64,000 bases of DNA from the NCBI RefSeq assembly GCF_018502485.1, contig NZ_CP075546.1. One strand, written 5' to 3'. The DNA is from Methanospirillum purgamenti. GTDB taxonomy: Archaea; Halobacteriota; Methanomicrobia; Methanomicrobiales; Methanospirillaceae. The position numbers and the translations under genes were made by a program. The notes under the pieces were generated by a model. The model was not told where the DNA came from. It saw only the letters and a program-made list of their open reading frames with translations, and did no database searches. This document shows positions 44,514 to 54,270 of this stretch, in pieces; within the stretch, counting starts at the first letter, position 1, and the number at the start of each line of letters is the position of its first letter.

Positions 44514-45431
44514 ATGCAGTCATTTATCCCTGACACCATTCTTCCGACAACCGTTGTCGGAAGCTATCCGGCCCAGCCGAAGCGAACGCTCAACAGTCTG
44601 TTTGATCCATTCCACGCAGCAGTAGTAAACGCAATCGCCTGTCAGAAAAGGGCAGGAATTACCATTATTTCTGATGGGCAGGTTCGGGGAGATATGATCG
44701 GAACATTTGCCTCAAAGCTTCCGGGAATACGGGGCAATGATGTTATCGGAAGGATTATGCCCCCGGATCAGGCAATTACCGTAAAAGATACCGCCTTTGC
44801 AGTAAAACAGCACCCGTACGTAAAGGGAATCATAACCGGGCCATCCACGCTTGCCCATGGCCTTCACCTCAGTACAAAACAATATCGGAACAGAGATGAA
44901 CTCATTCCTGATATTGCATCATCGCTCGTTGTAGAAGCCCAGGGACTCGCAAGGACAGGAGCAGTCATGCTCCAGATTGATGAGCCGATTCTCTCCACCG
45001 GGGCAGCATCACTAGATCTCGCGAAAAAAGCTATCTCAACTATTGCTCAGGCAGTATCAATACCAGTATGTCTGCATGCATGCGGCAATATTTCGCACAT
45101 TATAGATGAATTCCTTAAAATGCCAGTACAGATCCTGGATTTTGAAGGAAGTGTCAACGCTGCAAACCTGGCATCATTTTCTGGAAAAGAACTACAAAAC
45201 AGATATATAGGGTATGGAATTGTTGATTCGTCTTCACCAGTACTTGAGTCGCTGGAGGATGTGAAAAAAAGATTATGGGCTGGAATTGACATTCTTGGTC
45301 CAGAACGGATCCTACCCGACCCGGATTGTGGTCTTCGGATGCACACACCTGATAGTGCTTATGCAAAACTGAGCAGGCTAACCACAGCAGTATCAGAGGT
45401 ACGGCACGACTTGAATCTGGGAAAAATATGA
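44514..45431 (+). CDS. Methionine synthase, archaeal core-MetE type
   Basis: A 305-aa protein corresponding to only the C-terminal catalytic half of MetE: LPTTVVGSYPAQPKR, GITIISDGQVRGDMIGTFAS, and the zinc ligands in VCLHACGNI (His and Cys) and DPDCGLRMH (Cys). Methanogen members take the methyl group from a methylated corrinoid (protein) rather than from methyl-folates, as shown for the Methanothermobacter enzyme; that this one does is inferred. It is translated with aspS (2-bp gap) and followed in the same frame by a small membrane regulator. Confidence 0.88.
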   Translation: MQSFIPDTILPTTVVGSYPAQPKRTLNSLFDPFHAAVVNAIACQKRAGITIISDGQVRGDMIGTFASKLPGIRGNDVIGRIMPPDQAITVKDTAFAVKQHPYVKGIITGPSTLAHGLHLSTKQYRNRDELIPDIASSLVVEAQGLARTGAVMLQIDEPILSTGAASLDLAKKAISTIAQAVSIPVCLHACGNISHIIDEFLKMPVQILDFEGSVNAANLASFSGKELQNRYIGYGIVDSSSPVLESLEDVKKRLWAGIDILGPERILPDPDCGLRMHTPDSAYAKLSRLTTAVSEVRHDLNLGKI

Positions 45432-45464
45432 TTGTCTCAGAACGCAAACCATATAGGTAACCTG

Positions 45465-46016
45465 ATGGCATTTGGTATCCCTTCATTGAACGGAAAAGAG
45501 CTTTTTGCAGCTGTTCTGTTCATATCTTCAGTCTTTATTCTCGGCCTGAAACTTATGAATCCTACCCCGCTGGTTATCTGGTATACTGGCGAGGATTATA
45601 TCATCCAGACAGAGAGAATCGGGGATATTTATTCGACAACTGATGTTATCATCCTCATTCTGGCATCACTCATCATCTGTGGCAGTGGCCTGTATCTCCT
45701 ATTATACGAGCAGATCCATACCATGCCGGTTCCACAGGGTCCCCCACCATTGCCCATCCAGGAACCGACTGCGGTTTTTTCGCCATTAGAAGAGCGAAAA
45801 AGGAAATGGGAAACAGTTTTGCCCACACTGAAAGAAGATCAACAGCAAATTTATCAGACTATCCTTGATGCTGACGGTATCATTCCTCAAAGTGATATTG
45901 TTGAAAAGACCGGTCTTTCAAAATCTAATGTGAGCAGATCACTAGACATGCTCGAGAGTATGGGACTTATCGAAAAAAGACGTCGGGGAATGGGTAATCT
46001 CATCCTTTTAAAGTGA
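45465..46016 (+). CDS. Membrane-anchored winged-helix protein
   Basis: A 183-aa protein with two membrane helices (residues ~13-31, LFAAVLFISSVFILGLKL, and ~62-83, VIILILASLIICGSGLYLLL), a proline-rich linker and a cytoplasmic MarR/IclR-like winged helix (QQIYQTILDADGIIPQSDIV, EKTGLSKSNVSRSLDMLES, EKRRRGMGNLILL). Such membrane-bound HTH proteins are common in methanogens and may link surface signals to transcription. I chose the ATG at 45465, which has AGGT eight bases upstream; a TTG at 45432 would add eleven residues. It continues in the same frame after the methionine synthase stop. Confidence 0.7.
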   Translation: MAFGIPSLNGKELFAAVLFISSVFILGLKLMNPTPLVIWYTGEDYIIQTERIGDIYSTTDVIILILASLIICGSGLYLLLYEQIHTMPVPQGPPPLPIQEPTAVFSPLEERKRKWETVLPTLKEDQQQIYQTILDADGIIPQSDIVEKTGLSKSNVSRSLDMLESMGLIEKRRRGMGNLILLK

Positions 46017-46020
46017 AAAT

Positions 46021-46350
46021 ATGGATAAAAACCGGCTGATTTTTCTCGCTATTCTCCTGATCTGTGGGATATTCCTTTCAGTCACGGGTAATTATCTGAT
46101 GGGAATCAGGGCACCAGTCAGAGAACAGAGCTCTCTATTAGAAAATTATCTGATTATGCAGTCAATGGCCGGAAAAAATGCATCGTATGCAAATCAGACA
46201 TATATGATTGGAGATACGGGTATCGTTGTGAGTTTTAATGATATTCTCAACATCCGAGACAGCCCGGCTCATGAGACAAAAGGGGTACTAAACGCTACTT
46301 CGCCATTAACCCTGCCAAAAAGTGGGTTTACGAACATAGTGAGTCCCTGA
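46021..46350 (+). CDS. Small membrane or secreted protein (109 aa)
   Basis: I do not recognise it. It has one N-terminal hydrophobic segment (residues ~6-24, LIFLAILLICGIFLSVTG), followed by an ~80-residue soluble part with four Asn-X-Ser/Thr sites (NAS, NQT, NAT and others), so it probably lies outside the cell as a glycoprotein. It follows the membrane-anchored winged-helix gene by 4 bp and is likely its operon partner, possibly an extracytoplasmic sensor subunit. The last 23 bases overlap the acyl-CoA synthetase gene, tail to tail. Confidence 0.55.
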   Translation: MDKNRLIFLAILLICGIFLSVTGNYLMGIRAPVREQSSLLENYLIMQSMAGKNASYANQTYMIGDTGIVVSFNDILNIRDSPAHETKGVLNATSPLTLPKSGFTNIVSP

Positions 46351-47860
46351 GTTCTCTTCGCAATAGTTTCCAACCACCAACACGCGGTAACTGATCAAGC
46401 ACCATTAGGCGTCTTGGAATTTTATATCCGGCAAGATGATCCTGAGACCATGCATGTAATTCTTCCAAAGTCAGCGGTTCATCACTGCTTCGAAGAACAA
46501 CTGCAGCTGCCGGGATTTCTCCTTTTTCTTCGTCCGGGCATCCGAATATTGCAACATCAGCGATTTTCGGATGAAGGATAAGAACATTTTCCACTTCTGT
46601 CGGGTATACCTTCCACCCTGACATGATGATCATGTCTTTTTTCCGGTCAGTGATAACCAGCATCCCCTTGCTATCGATATATCCGATATCCCCAGTCAGA
46701 AACCAGCCATCATCAAGGAATACTTCTTTCGTCTCATCAGGTTGGTTCCAGTACCCTATCGCAACACCAGGGCCCCTTAGTGCAATCTCACCAGCATTCG
46801 GAGAAGTCAGTTCTTTTTCCGGATTAGCGACGTCAACAATCTTCACTTCAGCAAATCCAACCGGTTTTCCTACACTGTTATATTCATCAGCGGTTGGATA
46901 ATCTTCAGGTCGGATGACAGTGCCACATCCAAGGACGATCGTCTCAGATAGTCCATATGCATTGATGACAGGAATATGAAACCGCTCAAAAAACTTTTTC
47001 CAGGTCGGGGAATGCATTGGTCCACCACCACTGATAATCCTGCGGACAGATGAAAAACTCTCTTCAGTCCCTTGAGGAGTTTCACTTAATGCATGTATAA
47101 CCGGTGGCATACCTGCAAGAACAGTTATCTTATAGTCCCTGACAAGCCGGATGTACTCATCCGGGTGATACCGTTCCATGATGACATAGGTACCCCCCGC
47201 CCGAAGAACAGAAAGCCCCCATGATATACCAACATGAGCCATCGGATAAATACCAAGATAGACATCCTGTGAGGTAAGATCAAGGGCTTCCCCTTCGGCC
47301 TGAAGAGCAGCGAGCCATCCCCCGTGGGTCAACATGGCACCTTTCGGCCTGCCTGTTGTGCCGGATGTATACTGAATCTGACAGACATCATCACTCCGAC
47401 AGGGAATCGGCCTGATTGATTCATACGAAGTTGTAAGAGTTTCCCAGGAACTCGCTCCATCTCCTCCAACCTCGAGTATATGGACAAGATCCGGGCATAG
47501 ATCCTTTATTGAGCCGGTGATATTTCGGGAATTTATAGAAGAAATGAGAATTTTTGCCCCGGAATCACGGATTGCATAGGCTAGTTCGTCCTTTCGATAT
47601 ACAATATTTGTCGGAACGACCACTAATCCCGCACGCCATGCTGCAAAATAACTGATGAGATATTCAGGTGAGCTATCAAGGTACAACACTACCCGATCTC
47701 CAGGAGAAAGCCCACGTGTATTGAAAGCTACAGCAAGAGACCCACTCATCCGGGAAAGGTCGGTGTAAGAGTAAGATCTTTTGGATGTCGGGTGAATGAG
47801 AGCGATTTTATCCGGATATCGCATCATATGAGAGTCAAGAAAGGTAGCAATATTAAACAT
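46328..47860 (-). CDS. AMP-forming acyl-CoA synthetase/ligase
   Basis: A 510-aa member of the ANL superfamily. Motifs in order: phosphate-binding loop YTSGTTGRPKGAMLTH, NAYGLSETIV (A5), GWFLTGDIGYIDSKG (A7), the hinge TDRKKDMIIMSGWKVYPTEVE region and the C-terminal GGWKLLRRELR, whose Lys is the usual adenylation residue (family form is GK). The enzyme activates a carboxylic acid with ATP and loads it on CoA; the substrate may be a medium-chain or branched acid and cannot be told from sequence. It stands alone, transcribed toward a convergent small gene. Confidence 0.88.
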   Translation of the reverse strand: MFNIATFLDSHMMRYPDKIALIHPTSKRSYSYTDLSRMSGSLAVAFNTRGLSPGDRVVLYLDSSPEYLISYFAAWRAGLVVVPTNIVYRKDELAYAIRDSGAKILISSINSRNITGSIKDLCPDLVHILEVGGDGASSWETLTTSYESIRPIPCRSDDVCQIQYTSGTTGRPKGAMLTHGGWLAALQAEGEALDLTSQDVYLGIYPMAHVGISWGLSVLRAGGTYVIMERYHPDEYIRLVRDYKITVLAGMPPVIHALSETPQGTEESFSSVRRIISGGGPMHSPTWKKFFERFHIPVINAYGLSETIVLGCGTVIRPEDYPTADEYNSVGKPVGFAEVKIVDVANPEKELTSPNAGEIALRGPGVAIGYWNQPDETKEVFLDDGWFLTGDIGYIDSKGMLVITDRKKDMIIMSGWKVYPTEVENVLILHPKIADVAIFGCPDEEKGEIPAAAVVLRSSDEPLTLEELHAWSQDHLAGYKIPRRLMVLDQLPRVGGWKLLRRELRDSLCS

Positions 47861-47955
47861 AACCTGAAACTGTCACTCCTGTACTGTATTGTACATATGT
47901 GTTCCTGATACCCATAACCTCTTACACAAAAAAAAGAAAAAAGAATAGTTTTTGC

Positions 47956-50370
47956 TTACTGGTACTCAGGTGGTTCAGCTTTTTTCGGCATTCCGCCTTT
48001 GAAATGAGTTTTAACCCGATCGTATGCCTCACGAAGACGCTGGTTCATGGTTGGATGGACTTTCTCTAAAGCACGTTCAAAATGTTCTTTTCTGACAGAA
48101 TGCAGTTGATCCCTCATGGCAAATATTGCTGCTTCCCGGCAAAGACCTTCTAGATCAGCACCAACATACCCTTCTGTCCTGGATGCAATACCGGAAAACA
48201 ATGTCTCCAGAGTCGGATCTTCTATGATTATCCGATTCTTTTCCAGAATTTCAACAAGCATCCGACGCCTGACCGATCTACTGATGGTTCCTTGTGAAGG
48301 TGCAACGGACCGAATCTTCTCTTCCAGTTCAGGACCTGAACAGCGAACTTCTTGCGGGAAGGTACCGGCAAGAATCTCAAAATCTTCCTCAGTAAAGTTC
48401 TGGGTAAGGTCAACCAGTGATTCAAGTGTCGTGCCTTCAATCGGAATCAGCCGTGAATGTATCTTTAATATATCAATCCGATCAGATACGCCAGGCTCAC
48501 CAATGTAAATCAGCCGGTCAAATCTTCCTGACCGGAGAAGGGCAGGATCTACAATATCAGGTCGGTTTGTTGCACCCATTACAACAACATCCCGCAGGTC
48601 AACCAGACCGTCCATCTCAGTCAAAAACTGATTTAACACGCTTTCCATGGTATGGCTGTCACCAGCTGTTCCCCGAGCAGGAGTAAGTGCATCAAGCTCA
48701 TCAAAGAAGATGATTGCAGGAGATACCTGGCGGGCTTTTTTAAATATTTCCCGGACAGCCCGCTCAGATTCTCCCACCCATTTTGAGAGGAGCTGTGGGC
48801 CCCGGACAGCGATGAAATTTGCTCCTGACTCATTTGCTACTGCTTTTGCCAGAAGCGTCTTTCCGGTACCTGGTGGCCCATAAAGAAGAACACCACGGGG
48901 AGACTGAATCCCAAGGTCATCATACTTTTCTCTCCTGGTAAGCGGGTATTCAACTGCTTCCCTGATCTCTTCAATCGCCTCAGATAATCCCCCAACATCT
49001 CGCCATCTCAAGTGAGATACCTCAAGCATCACTTCGCGCATTCCAGAGGGAGTAATCTCCCGAAGTGCCTGGTGGAAGTCTTTACCGGTAACCACCATTG
49101 TCTCAAGAACCTCTTCCGGAATTTCATCTTCATCCAGATTGATGTGAGGGAGATACCGACGAAGAGCCCTGATTGCAGCTTCCCGGGAAAGAGCAGCAAT
49201 ATCAGCTCCTGTGTATCCATGCGTCCTCTCAGCCAGCTCTTCAAGACTGACGTCGTCATAGAGCGGCATACCACGGGTATGGATCTTTAATATCTCAATT
49301 CGGTCGGGATTTGAAGGCACCCCAATCTCAATCTCACGGTCAAAACGTCCTGGACGACGCAGAGCAGGATCAATCGCATCAAGGCGGTTTGTTGCTCCAA
49401 TAACAACAACCTGGCCACGTTCCTCAAGACCATCCATCATGGTCAGGAGTTGGGCAACCACACGTCGCTCTACTTCACCAGTTACTTCCTCACGTTTCGG
49501 GGTGATGGAATCAAGTTCATCGATGAAGATAATAGATGGGGCATTGTCAGCCGCCTCTTCAAAAACCTCACGGAGACGCTGCTCACTCTCACCATAATAT
49601 TTCGAAATTACCTCCGGCCCTGCAATCGGTATAAAATGTGCGCCAGACTCATTTGCAACTGCTTTTGCGATAAGTGTCTTTCCGGTTCCCGGGGGTCCGA
49701 ATAATAGCACTCCTTTTGGTGGTTCAATCCCAAGACGGCGGAAGAGTTCAGGATGACGCATAGGAAGTTCTATAGTTTCACGAAGTCTCTGTAACTCGTC
49801 ACGAAGACCTCCAATATCTTCATAGGTGATCTGACTGATCCCTTCAAACCCGCTAATAGGGCTGTCTGATACAATCACTTCAGTTCGCTGGGTGATGATA
49901 ACTGCTTCCGGAGGATCCAGTTCGATGACCTTGTATGCCACCATCTGGGGCTGGACAAAGGGCATGCCTATTGATATCGGAACAGAGTCCCCAATTGCAA
50001 CCGGAAAATCAATGAGATTATGGAGAATTGCTGGTGGTTCGGCCATTGGAATATTTTTTGGAAGATCCTCCGGGGGAGCCAGAACTACCGTTGCTGCTGA
50101 TATGGTTTCATCGACCTTTGTGATCTTTACTGTGTCACCAATCGATACATTTGCATTCATCCGGGTGAAGTTATCAATCCGGATCTTCTGTTGATTCCAG
50201 TCAGCAAGTTGGGCTCGCCAGACCTTAGCAACTGTTGTCGACCTGCCGGAGATCCGTATTATATCGCCCGGTGAAAGCCGCATCTGGTTCATAGTTTCGG
50301 GATCCAGGCGAGCTTTTCCTCCCCCCTGGTCTCCGGGATATGCACTATCAACCCTGAGATACAATTCCAT
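47956..50370 (-). CDS. Cdc48/VAT AAA+ ATPase
   Basis: An 804-aa double-AAA ATPase. N domain (~1-185) with LYLRVDSAYPGDQGGGKARL, including the double-psi barrel RLSPGDIIRISG. D1 has Walker A GPPGTGKTLIAKAVANE and Walker B FIDELDSITPKRE. D2 has GPPGTGKTLLAKAVANE and FFDELDALTPARG. Both keep the arginine-finger region RRPGRFDREIE or LRSGRFDRLIY. It unfolds proteins for the archaeal proteasome and remodels complexes. A ~50-residue insertion between D2's small subdomain elements (around EEDFEILAGTF) is unusual. It is a single-gene unit, divergent from larC. Confidence 0.95.
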   Translation of the reverse strand: MELYLRVDSAYPGDQGGGKARLDPETMNQMRLSPGDIIRISGRSTTVAKVWRAQLADWNQQKIRIDNFTRMNANVSIGDTVKITKVDETISAATVVLAPPEDLPKNIPMAEPPAILHNLIDFPVAIGDSVPISIGMPFVQPQMVAYKVIELDPPEAVIITQRTEVIVSDSPISGFEGISQITYEDIGGLRDELQRLRETIELPMRHPELFRRLGIEPPKGVLLFGPPGTGKTLIAKAVANESGAHFIPIAGPEVISKYYGESEQRLREVFEEAADNAPSIIFIDELDSITPKREEVTGEVERRVVAQLLTMMDGLEERGQVVVIGATNRLDAIDPALRRPGRFDREIEIGVPSNPDRIEILKIHTRGMPLYDDVSLEELAERTHGYTGADIAALSREAAIRALRRYLPHINLDEDEIPEEVLETMVVTGKDFHQALREITPSGMREVMLEVSHLRWRDVGGLSEAIEEIREAVEYPLTRREKYDDLGIQSPRGVLLYGPPGTGKTLLAKAVANESGANFIAVRGPQLLSKWVGESERAVREIFKKARQVSPAIIFFDELDALTPARGTAGDSHTMESVLNQFLTEMDGLVDLRDVVVMGATNRPDIVDPALLRSGRFDRLIYIGEPGVSDRIDILKIHSRLIPIEGTTLESLVDLTQNFTEEDFEILAGTFPQEVRCSGPELEEKIRSVAPSQGTISRSVRRRMLVEILEKNRIIIEDPTLETLFSGIASRTEGYVGADLEGLCREAAIFAMRDQLHSVRKEHFERALEKVHPTMNQRLREAYDRVKTHFKGGMPKKAEPPEYQ

Positions 50371-50413
50371 TACCTAACCATCATATACGCCGGGACTTAA
50401 AAGTATAGGAACC

Positions 50414-51601
50414 ATGCGTCTTCTCGCATTTGACCCTTTTCACGGCGCTGCAGGTGACATGATATGTGGAGCTCTGCTTGGACTTGGGATACCACATGAG
50501 CCGGTCATGCGAGCAATGGGTTCGGTAGTTCAGGTACCTGATATTGAAAAAGTCTCACGAACCGGCATTTCTGCAATCAAGGTTCATACTCATGCCGGTC
50601 CTGCTCACCGGACCCTTGAAGAAGTGCTTGATATTGTAAAAGCCGCTGATGCACCAAGGGTGGTTATCACTCGTGCAGAAAGAATATTCACTCATATTGC
50701 AAAGGCAGAAGAGTCTGTTCACGGGGATCATCATGTCCATTTTCATGAAGTCGGTGCAGATGATGCCATTGCAGATGTGATTGGATCCTGTATGGCCCTG
50801 TACCTGCTTGCCCCTGAGAGGATCATCACCCTGCCTATCGCACTCGGGACCGGGACTATTACCTGTGCTCATGGCACTCTACCGGTGCCTGCACCTGCAA
50901 CAGCAGCAATATTGAAAGCCGGAAATCTTCTCGTACTATCAGGGAACCATGTCGGTGAACAACTCACCCCGACCGGAGCAGCGATCCTTGCTGAAATTAC
51001 GCATCAGTCACTCCCGTCTCTTCCTCTTGGAAAAATACTAGAGATAGGGTATGGAGCAGGAACAAGAGATGATCCCAAGTCTCCAAATGTGCTCAGGGCT
51101 ATGCTTATGGAGTTTCAGGGCTTTTCCACTGATACCGTTGATATTCTTGAGACAAATGTGGATGATATATCTGGTGAATGTATTGGAACCGTCCTTGGAA
51201 AAGTAATGGAGGCAGGTGCACGAGATGCAAGTGTAATTCCAGTCCTGATGAAAAAAGGAAGACCAGGATCTCTTGTCAGGGTTATATCACCACCAGATCG
51301 AACATCTGCCCTGGCAGAACTCCTCGCACGGGAACTGGGAACACTGGGCGTTCGAGTTTCTCCGGCTGTTCACCGATTCATAGCAGAGAGGACTATCCAG
51401 AATATTCCGGTTGTAATAGAGGGAAGCAGTACCATTTTTCCTGTAAAATTCGGATATATCGGTGATGTATGTTATCTTGTCAAACCAGAATATGATTTCG
51501 CCGAAAGTTTTGCACGGGAGCATGCGATGCCAGTACGTGATGTACTCCACATTGTGGAAGAGGCAGGCCGAGAGTATCTTAAACAAGGAGAAGATGCGTG
51601 A
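50414..51601 (+). CDS. larC: Nickel-pincer cofactor biosynthesis protein LarC
   Basis: A 395-aa LarC (former DUF111): MRLLAFDPFHGAAGDMICGA at the N-terminus, HHVHFHEVGADDAIADVIGS, the GTITCAHGTLPVPAPATAAI region, and ETNVDDISGECIGTVLGKVM in the second half. LarC inserts nickel into pyridinium-bisthiocarboxylate mononucleotide, a cofactor first found in lactate racemase. Here one continuous frame covers both halves. larB and larE are not in the window. It overlaps radB by four bases (GTGA), so the two are translated together. Confidence 0.9.
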   Translation: MRLLAFDPFHGAAGDMICGALLGLGIPHEPVMRAMGSVVQVPDIEKVSRTGISAIKVHTHAGPAHRTLEEVLDIVKAADAPRVVITRAERIFTHIAKAEESVHGDHHVHFHEVGADDAIADVIGSCMALYLLAPERIITLPIALGTGTITCAHGTLPVPAPATAAILKAGNLLVLSGNHVGEQLTPTGAAILAEITHQSLPSLPLGKILEIGYGAGTRDDPKSPNVLRAMLMEFQGFSTDTVDILETNVDDISGECIGTVLGKVMEAGARDASVIPVLMKKGRPGSLVRVISPPDRTSALAELLARELGTLGVRVSPAVHRFIAERTIQNIPVVIEGSSTIFPVKFGYIGDVCYLVKPEYDFAESFAREHAMPVRDVLHIVEEAGREYLKQGEDA

Positions 51602-52281
51602 AACTGACCGGGTTATACTCAGGGAATGAGGCTCTTGATGATCTGATTGGGACTGGTTATCCAAGGAAGATGATCACCCAGATTTATGGAGAACCTGGAA
51701 CCGGAAAATCCACATTGTGCCTTCTTGCTGCAGTTTCTGCCTTGAAAAAAGATGAATCGGTTGTATATTTTGATACGGAAAGTTTCTCTGTAGAACGGTT
51801 CAGCCAGATTGCCGGTGATGATGCAGAAAAACTTGCAGAACGGCTGTATCTGTATGAACCTTCTGATTTTGATCAGCAGGCCTTGATGATCCATGAATCA
51901 GAGAATGTAATCAGGGACAATAAAGCCGGCCTTATTATTCTGGATTCTGCAACCGGATTGTATCGAACCGAACTCGAACATGTCCAGGAAGCTCTTCAGC
52001 GGTTTAACCGGCAGATGACCGTACTTCTTGGGTATGCAAAGCGGTATGATATCCCGGTTCTTATCTCAAACCAGGTATATATGGACATTAGCCGGGGAGA
52101 ATTTGCTCCACTTGGGGGAACCAGCCTTTATCATCTTTGTAAAGTTATTCTTCGGATTGAACGCCGGGACAACGCCCGTCGAATCCGGGTTGTAAAACAT
52201 CATGCAAGGCCTGAAGGAGCGTACATCGATGTTGTCCTTGTTCATGAAGGAATCAGAATACTCGATCCGTCCCTGGATTAA
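51598..52281 (+). CDS. radB: DNA repair and recombination protein RadB
   Basis: A 227-aa RecA-fold protein without the N-terminal HhH domain of RadA, as expected for RadB: GNEALDDLIGTGYPRKMITQ, Walker A YGEPGTGKSTLC, Walker B LIILDSATGLYR and the C-terminal RRIRVVKHHARPEGAYI. RadB is a euryarchaeal RadA paralogue that helps recombination, probably as a mediator. It starts with GTG inside the end of larC. Length is normal for the family. Confidence 0.93.
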   Translation: MKLTGLYSGNEALDDLIGTGYPRKMITQIYGEPGTGKSTLCLLAAVSALKKDESVVYFDTESFSVERFSQIAGDDAEKLAERLYLYEPSDFDQQALMIHESENVIRDNKAGLIILDSATGLYRTELEHVQEALQRFNRQMTVLLGYAKRYDIPVLISNQVYMDISRGEFAPLGGTSLYHLCKVILRIERRDNARRIRVVKHHARPEGAYIDVVLVHEGIRILDPSLD

Positions 52282-52366
52282 TTCAATTGCACCCCTCAAG
52301 AACTCAGAAGCCATAAACCCTGAGAACACCCATGCTTTGACAACAACCTGATCAGGGGGAGTTTTG

Positions 52367-53776
52367 ATGATCCGGAAAACATTTTTTACCCTGTGCTTTG
52401 CTTTACTGTTCATTATTCAACCTTGCTTTGGAATACCAATTCAGTTTCCCCCGAATGATGGTCCATACACCGGTGATTATGTTCTCATCTCAGAACCGGG
52501 CAGGTATACGCTTGAGCACAATATCACTCACACATACCCGGTCGGTGTTATCATTACTTCATCATCTGTCATCCTTGACGGACAGGAATTTCAGATAAAA
52601 CCTGCATCAACAGGGGGACCTTCTGTTGGGATTTGGGTCTCCCTCCTTGATGCAAAAGGAGAGCCTGTGACTGGTGTCAGGATTCAGAATATTACCATTT
52701 TAGATGAAGTATCAGGGATTTATCTTGAGGGAACTGACTCATCAGAATTTCCCTGGGGGAGTGACAGAACATCTGATGAGAAGATGAAAAATGCACAGGA
52801 ATTTGGACGTGACATTAAAACCAGTGGAGTTACAATTACCGGTTCAAGGATAGGAATGGTGTCAAAAGATCTGGCAGCATTATCGATCTGGCAATCAGAA
52901 ATCAGAAATAATGAAATCGGTCTGCAGATTATTGGGGGAATTCCAGACATCAGGGATGTAATTATTTCTGATAATTCCGGTATCGGACTGCATCTTCAGA
53001 AAACATCCGGTGGGGATATTACCGGATGCAGAATTGAGGGTAACCATGGTCCAGGAATCCTTCTTGATCAAACGACCGGAGTTCATATCTGGAACAACAT
53101 CCTGGATAATCTGGTAAATATTAAAAATAATGAAAGTGAAGGAACAACACTTTTCCATCCCCTTTTAAATCAGACGAACATTATTAAGGGAGACCTTACC
53201 GGGGGTAACCTCTGGGCGATGGGGGGAATACCAGTATACGTTTCGCATAAAATTACTGATGTTGATCACAATGGTATCGGAGATATCCCTTACACTGAAG
53301 CAGGACTTATTGATCAATATACGCTCGTTCCTTCAGGGACCGGGTATTCACCACCTGAGACTGATGCCGAACCTGTAGAACAAGTACCTGTAACTCACAC
53401 GCCTGTCCCGGTCTCAACACCATTGTCAATTATAACTGGAATTCATGCCATTATTATCGGAAATACCATACCCTCTGAAATGCAGACCAAAACGTCCTAT
53501 CCGGTTACAATCACTATTTTCAATGACGGCTCTGATGACTGGCTGGACATGCATGCAGTAGGAATTAAAGCAACGGATCAGGCTGCAACGAGTGGACCTG
53601 AATGGTTGGTTGTCCCTTCAATTGTCAAATCCAAGCAATCGTACACATTCAATTTTGAACTAATGTCTCCATCAACTCCGGGAACCTACGAACTTTCATA
53701 TCAGGCGGCACGGGGAGGACAGGGTGTCTCGGTTACCTTTGGGAGACCGTATAAAAAAGTTATAACTGTGAAATAA
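52367..53776 (+). CDS. Secreted NosD-like beta-helix protein
   Basis: A 469-aa secreted protein. Signal peptide MIRKTFFTLCFALLFIIQPC, then a right-handed beta-helix (residues ~50-310) with NosD/PbH1-type repeats: ITHTYPVGVIITSSSVILDG, SGIYLEGTDS, EIRNNEIGLQIIGG, and DNSGIGLHLQ. A Pro/Thr-rich linker follows (~325-350), then a C-terminal Ig-like domain (~360-469) similar to the NBR1-type Ig domain (NTIPSEMQTKTSYPVTITIF; GTYELSYQAARGG). It may bind glycans or cell-wall components. I chose the ATG at 52367, with GGGGGAG six bases upstream; the TTG three bases before it is less likely. Confidence 0.8.
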   Translation: MIRKTFFTLCFALLFIIQPCFGIPIQFPPNDGPYTGDYVLISEPGRYTLEHNITHTYPVGVIITSSSVILDGQEFQIKPASTGGPSVGIWVSLLDAKGEPVTGVRIQNITILDEVSGIYLEGTDSSEFPWGSDRTSDEKMKNAQEFGRDIKTSGVTITGSRIGMVSKDLAALSIWQSEIRNNEIGLQIIGGIPDIRDVIISDNSGIGLHLQKTSGGDITGCRIEGNHGPGILLDQTTGVHIWNNILDNLVNIKNNESEGTTLFHPLLNQTNIIKGDLTGGNLWAMGGIPVYVSHKITDVDHNGIGDIPYTEAGLIDQYTLVPSGTGYSPPETDAEPVEQVPVTHTPVPVSTPLSIITGIHAIIIGNTIPSEMQTKTSYPVTITIFNDGSDDWLDMHAVGIKATDQAATSGPEWLVVPSIVKSKQSYTFNFELMSPSTPGTYELSYQAARGGQGVSVTFGRPYKKVITVK

Positions 53777-53785
53777 AAGGAAAAT

Positions 53786-54097
53786 TTAGTATCTGCGGCC
53801 TTGGCCGTATCCCCCACCACGGTTATAACCGCCGCCTGATCCGCGGTCATACTCCCGTCTTGGCTGCATGGGTCTTGCCTCATCAATCCGCATTGTTCTT
53901 CCTTCAAATACGGTTTGATTCAGAGCATCCATTGCTGCCTGGGCTTCTTCGCTGGTGGCCATCTCTACAAATCCAAACCCTTTCTGCTCAATAATTTTTA
54001 CGCTGACAACTTCACCATACTGAGAGAATAAATCTTTCAATTGGTCTTCTTTTACAGAGTACGTCAGATTACCAACGTACAAACGCTTGCCTTCCAT
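53786..54097 (-). CDS. RRM RNA-binding protein with Gly/Arg-rich tail
   Basis: A 103-aa protein: one RNA recognition motif at residues ~1-78, with RNP2 RLYVGNLTY and RNP1 KGFGFVEM, and a Gly/Arg/Tyr-rich tail (RGSGGGYNRGGGYGQGRRY). This resembles bacterial and cyanobacterial small RRM proteins linked to cold response. RRM proteins are rare in archaea, so transfer from bacteria is likely (inference). The gene is alone; a 173-bp gap separates it from thiC upstream. Confidence 0.93.
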   Translation of the reverse strand: MEGKRLYVGNLTYSVKEDQLKDLFSQYGEVVSVKIIEQKGFGFVEMATSEEAQAAMDALNQTVFEGRTMRIDEARPMQPRREYDRGSGGGYNRGGGYGQGRRY

Positions 54098-54270
54098 ACG
54101 AATTCACAATGTCGATGCATAACGCAGATAGCTCTTCAGAAGATTTTTTTTCTGAGTGCCAAAGGCGACGGAAATAGCCATGTATGAGAACCTGCCACCA
54201 GCGGGAGGTATGTACATTACTATTCAGGTCTTTCCTGCGTCTGCAATCTATCATATGTGTCTGTCATTTA

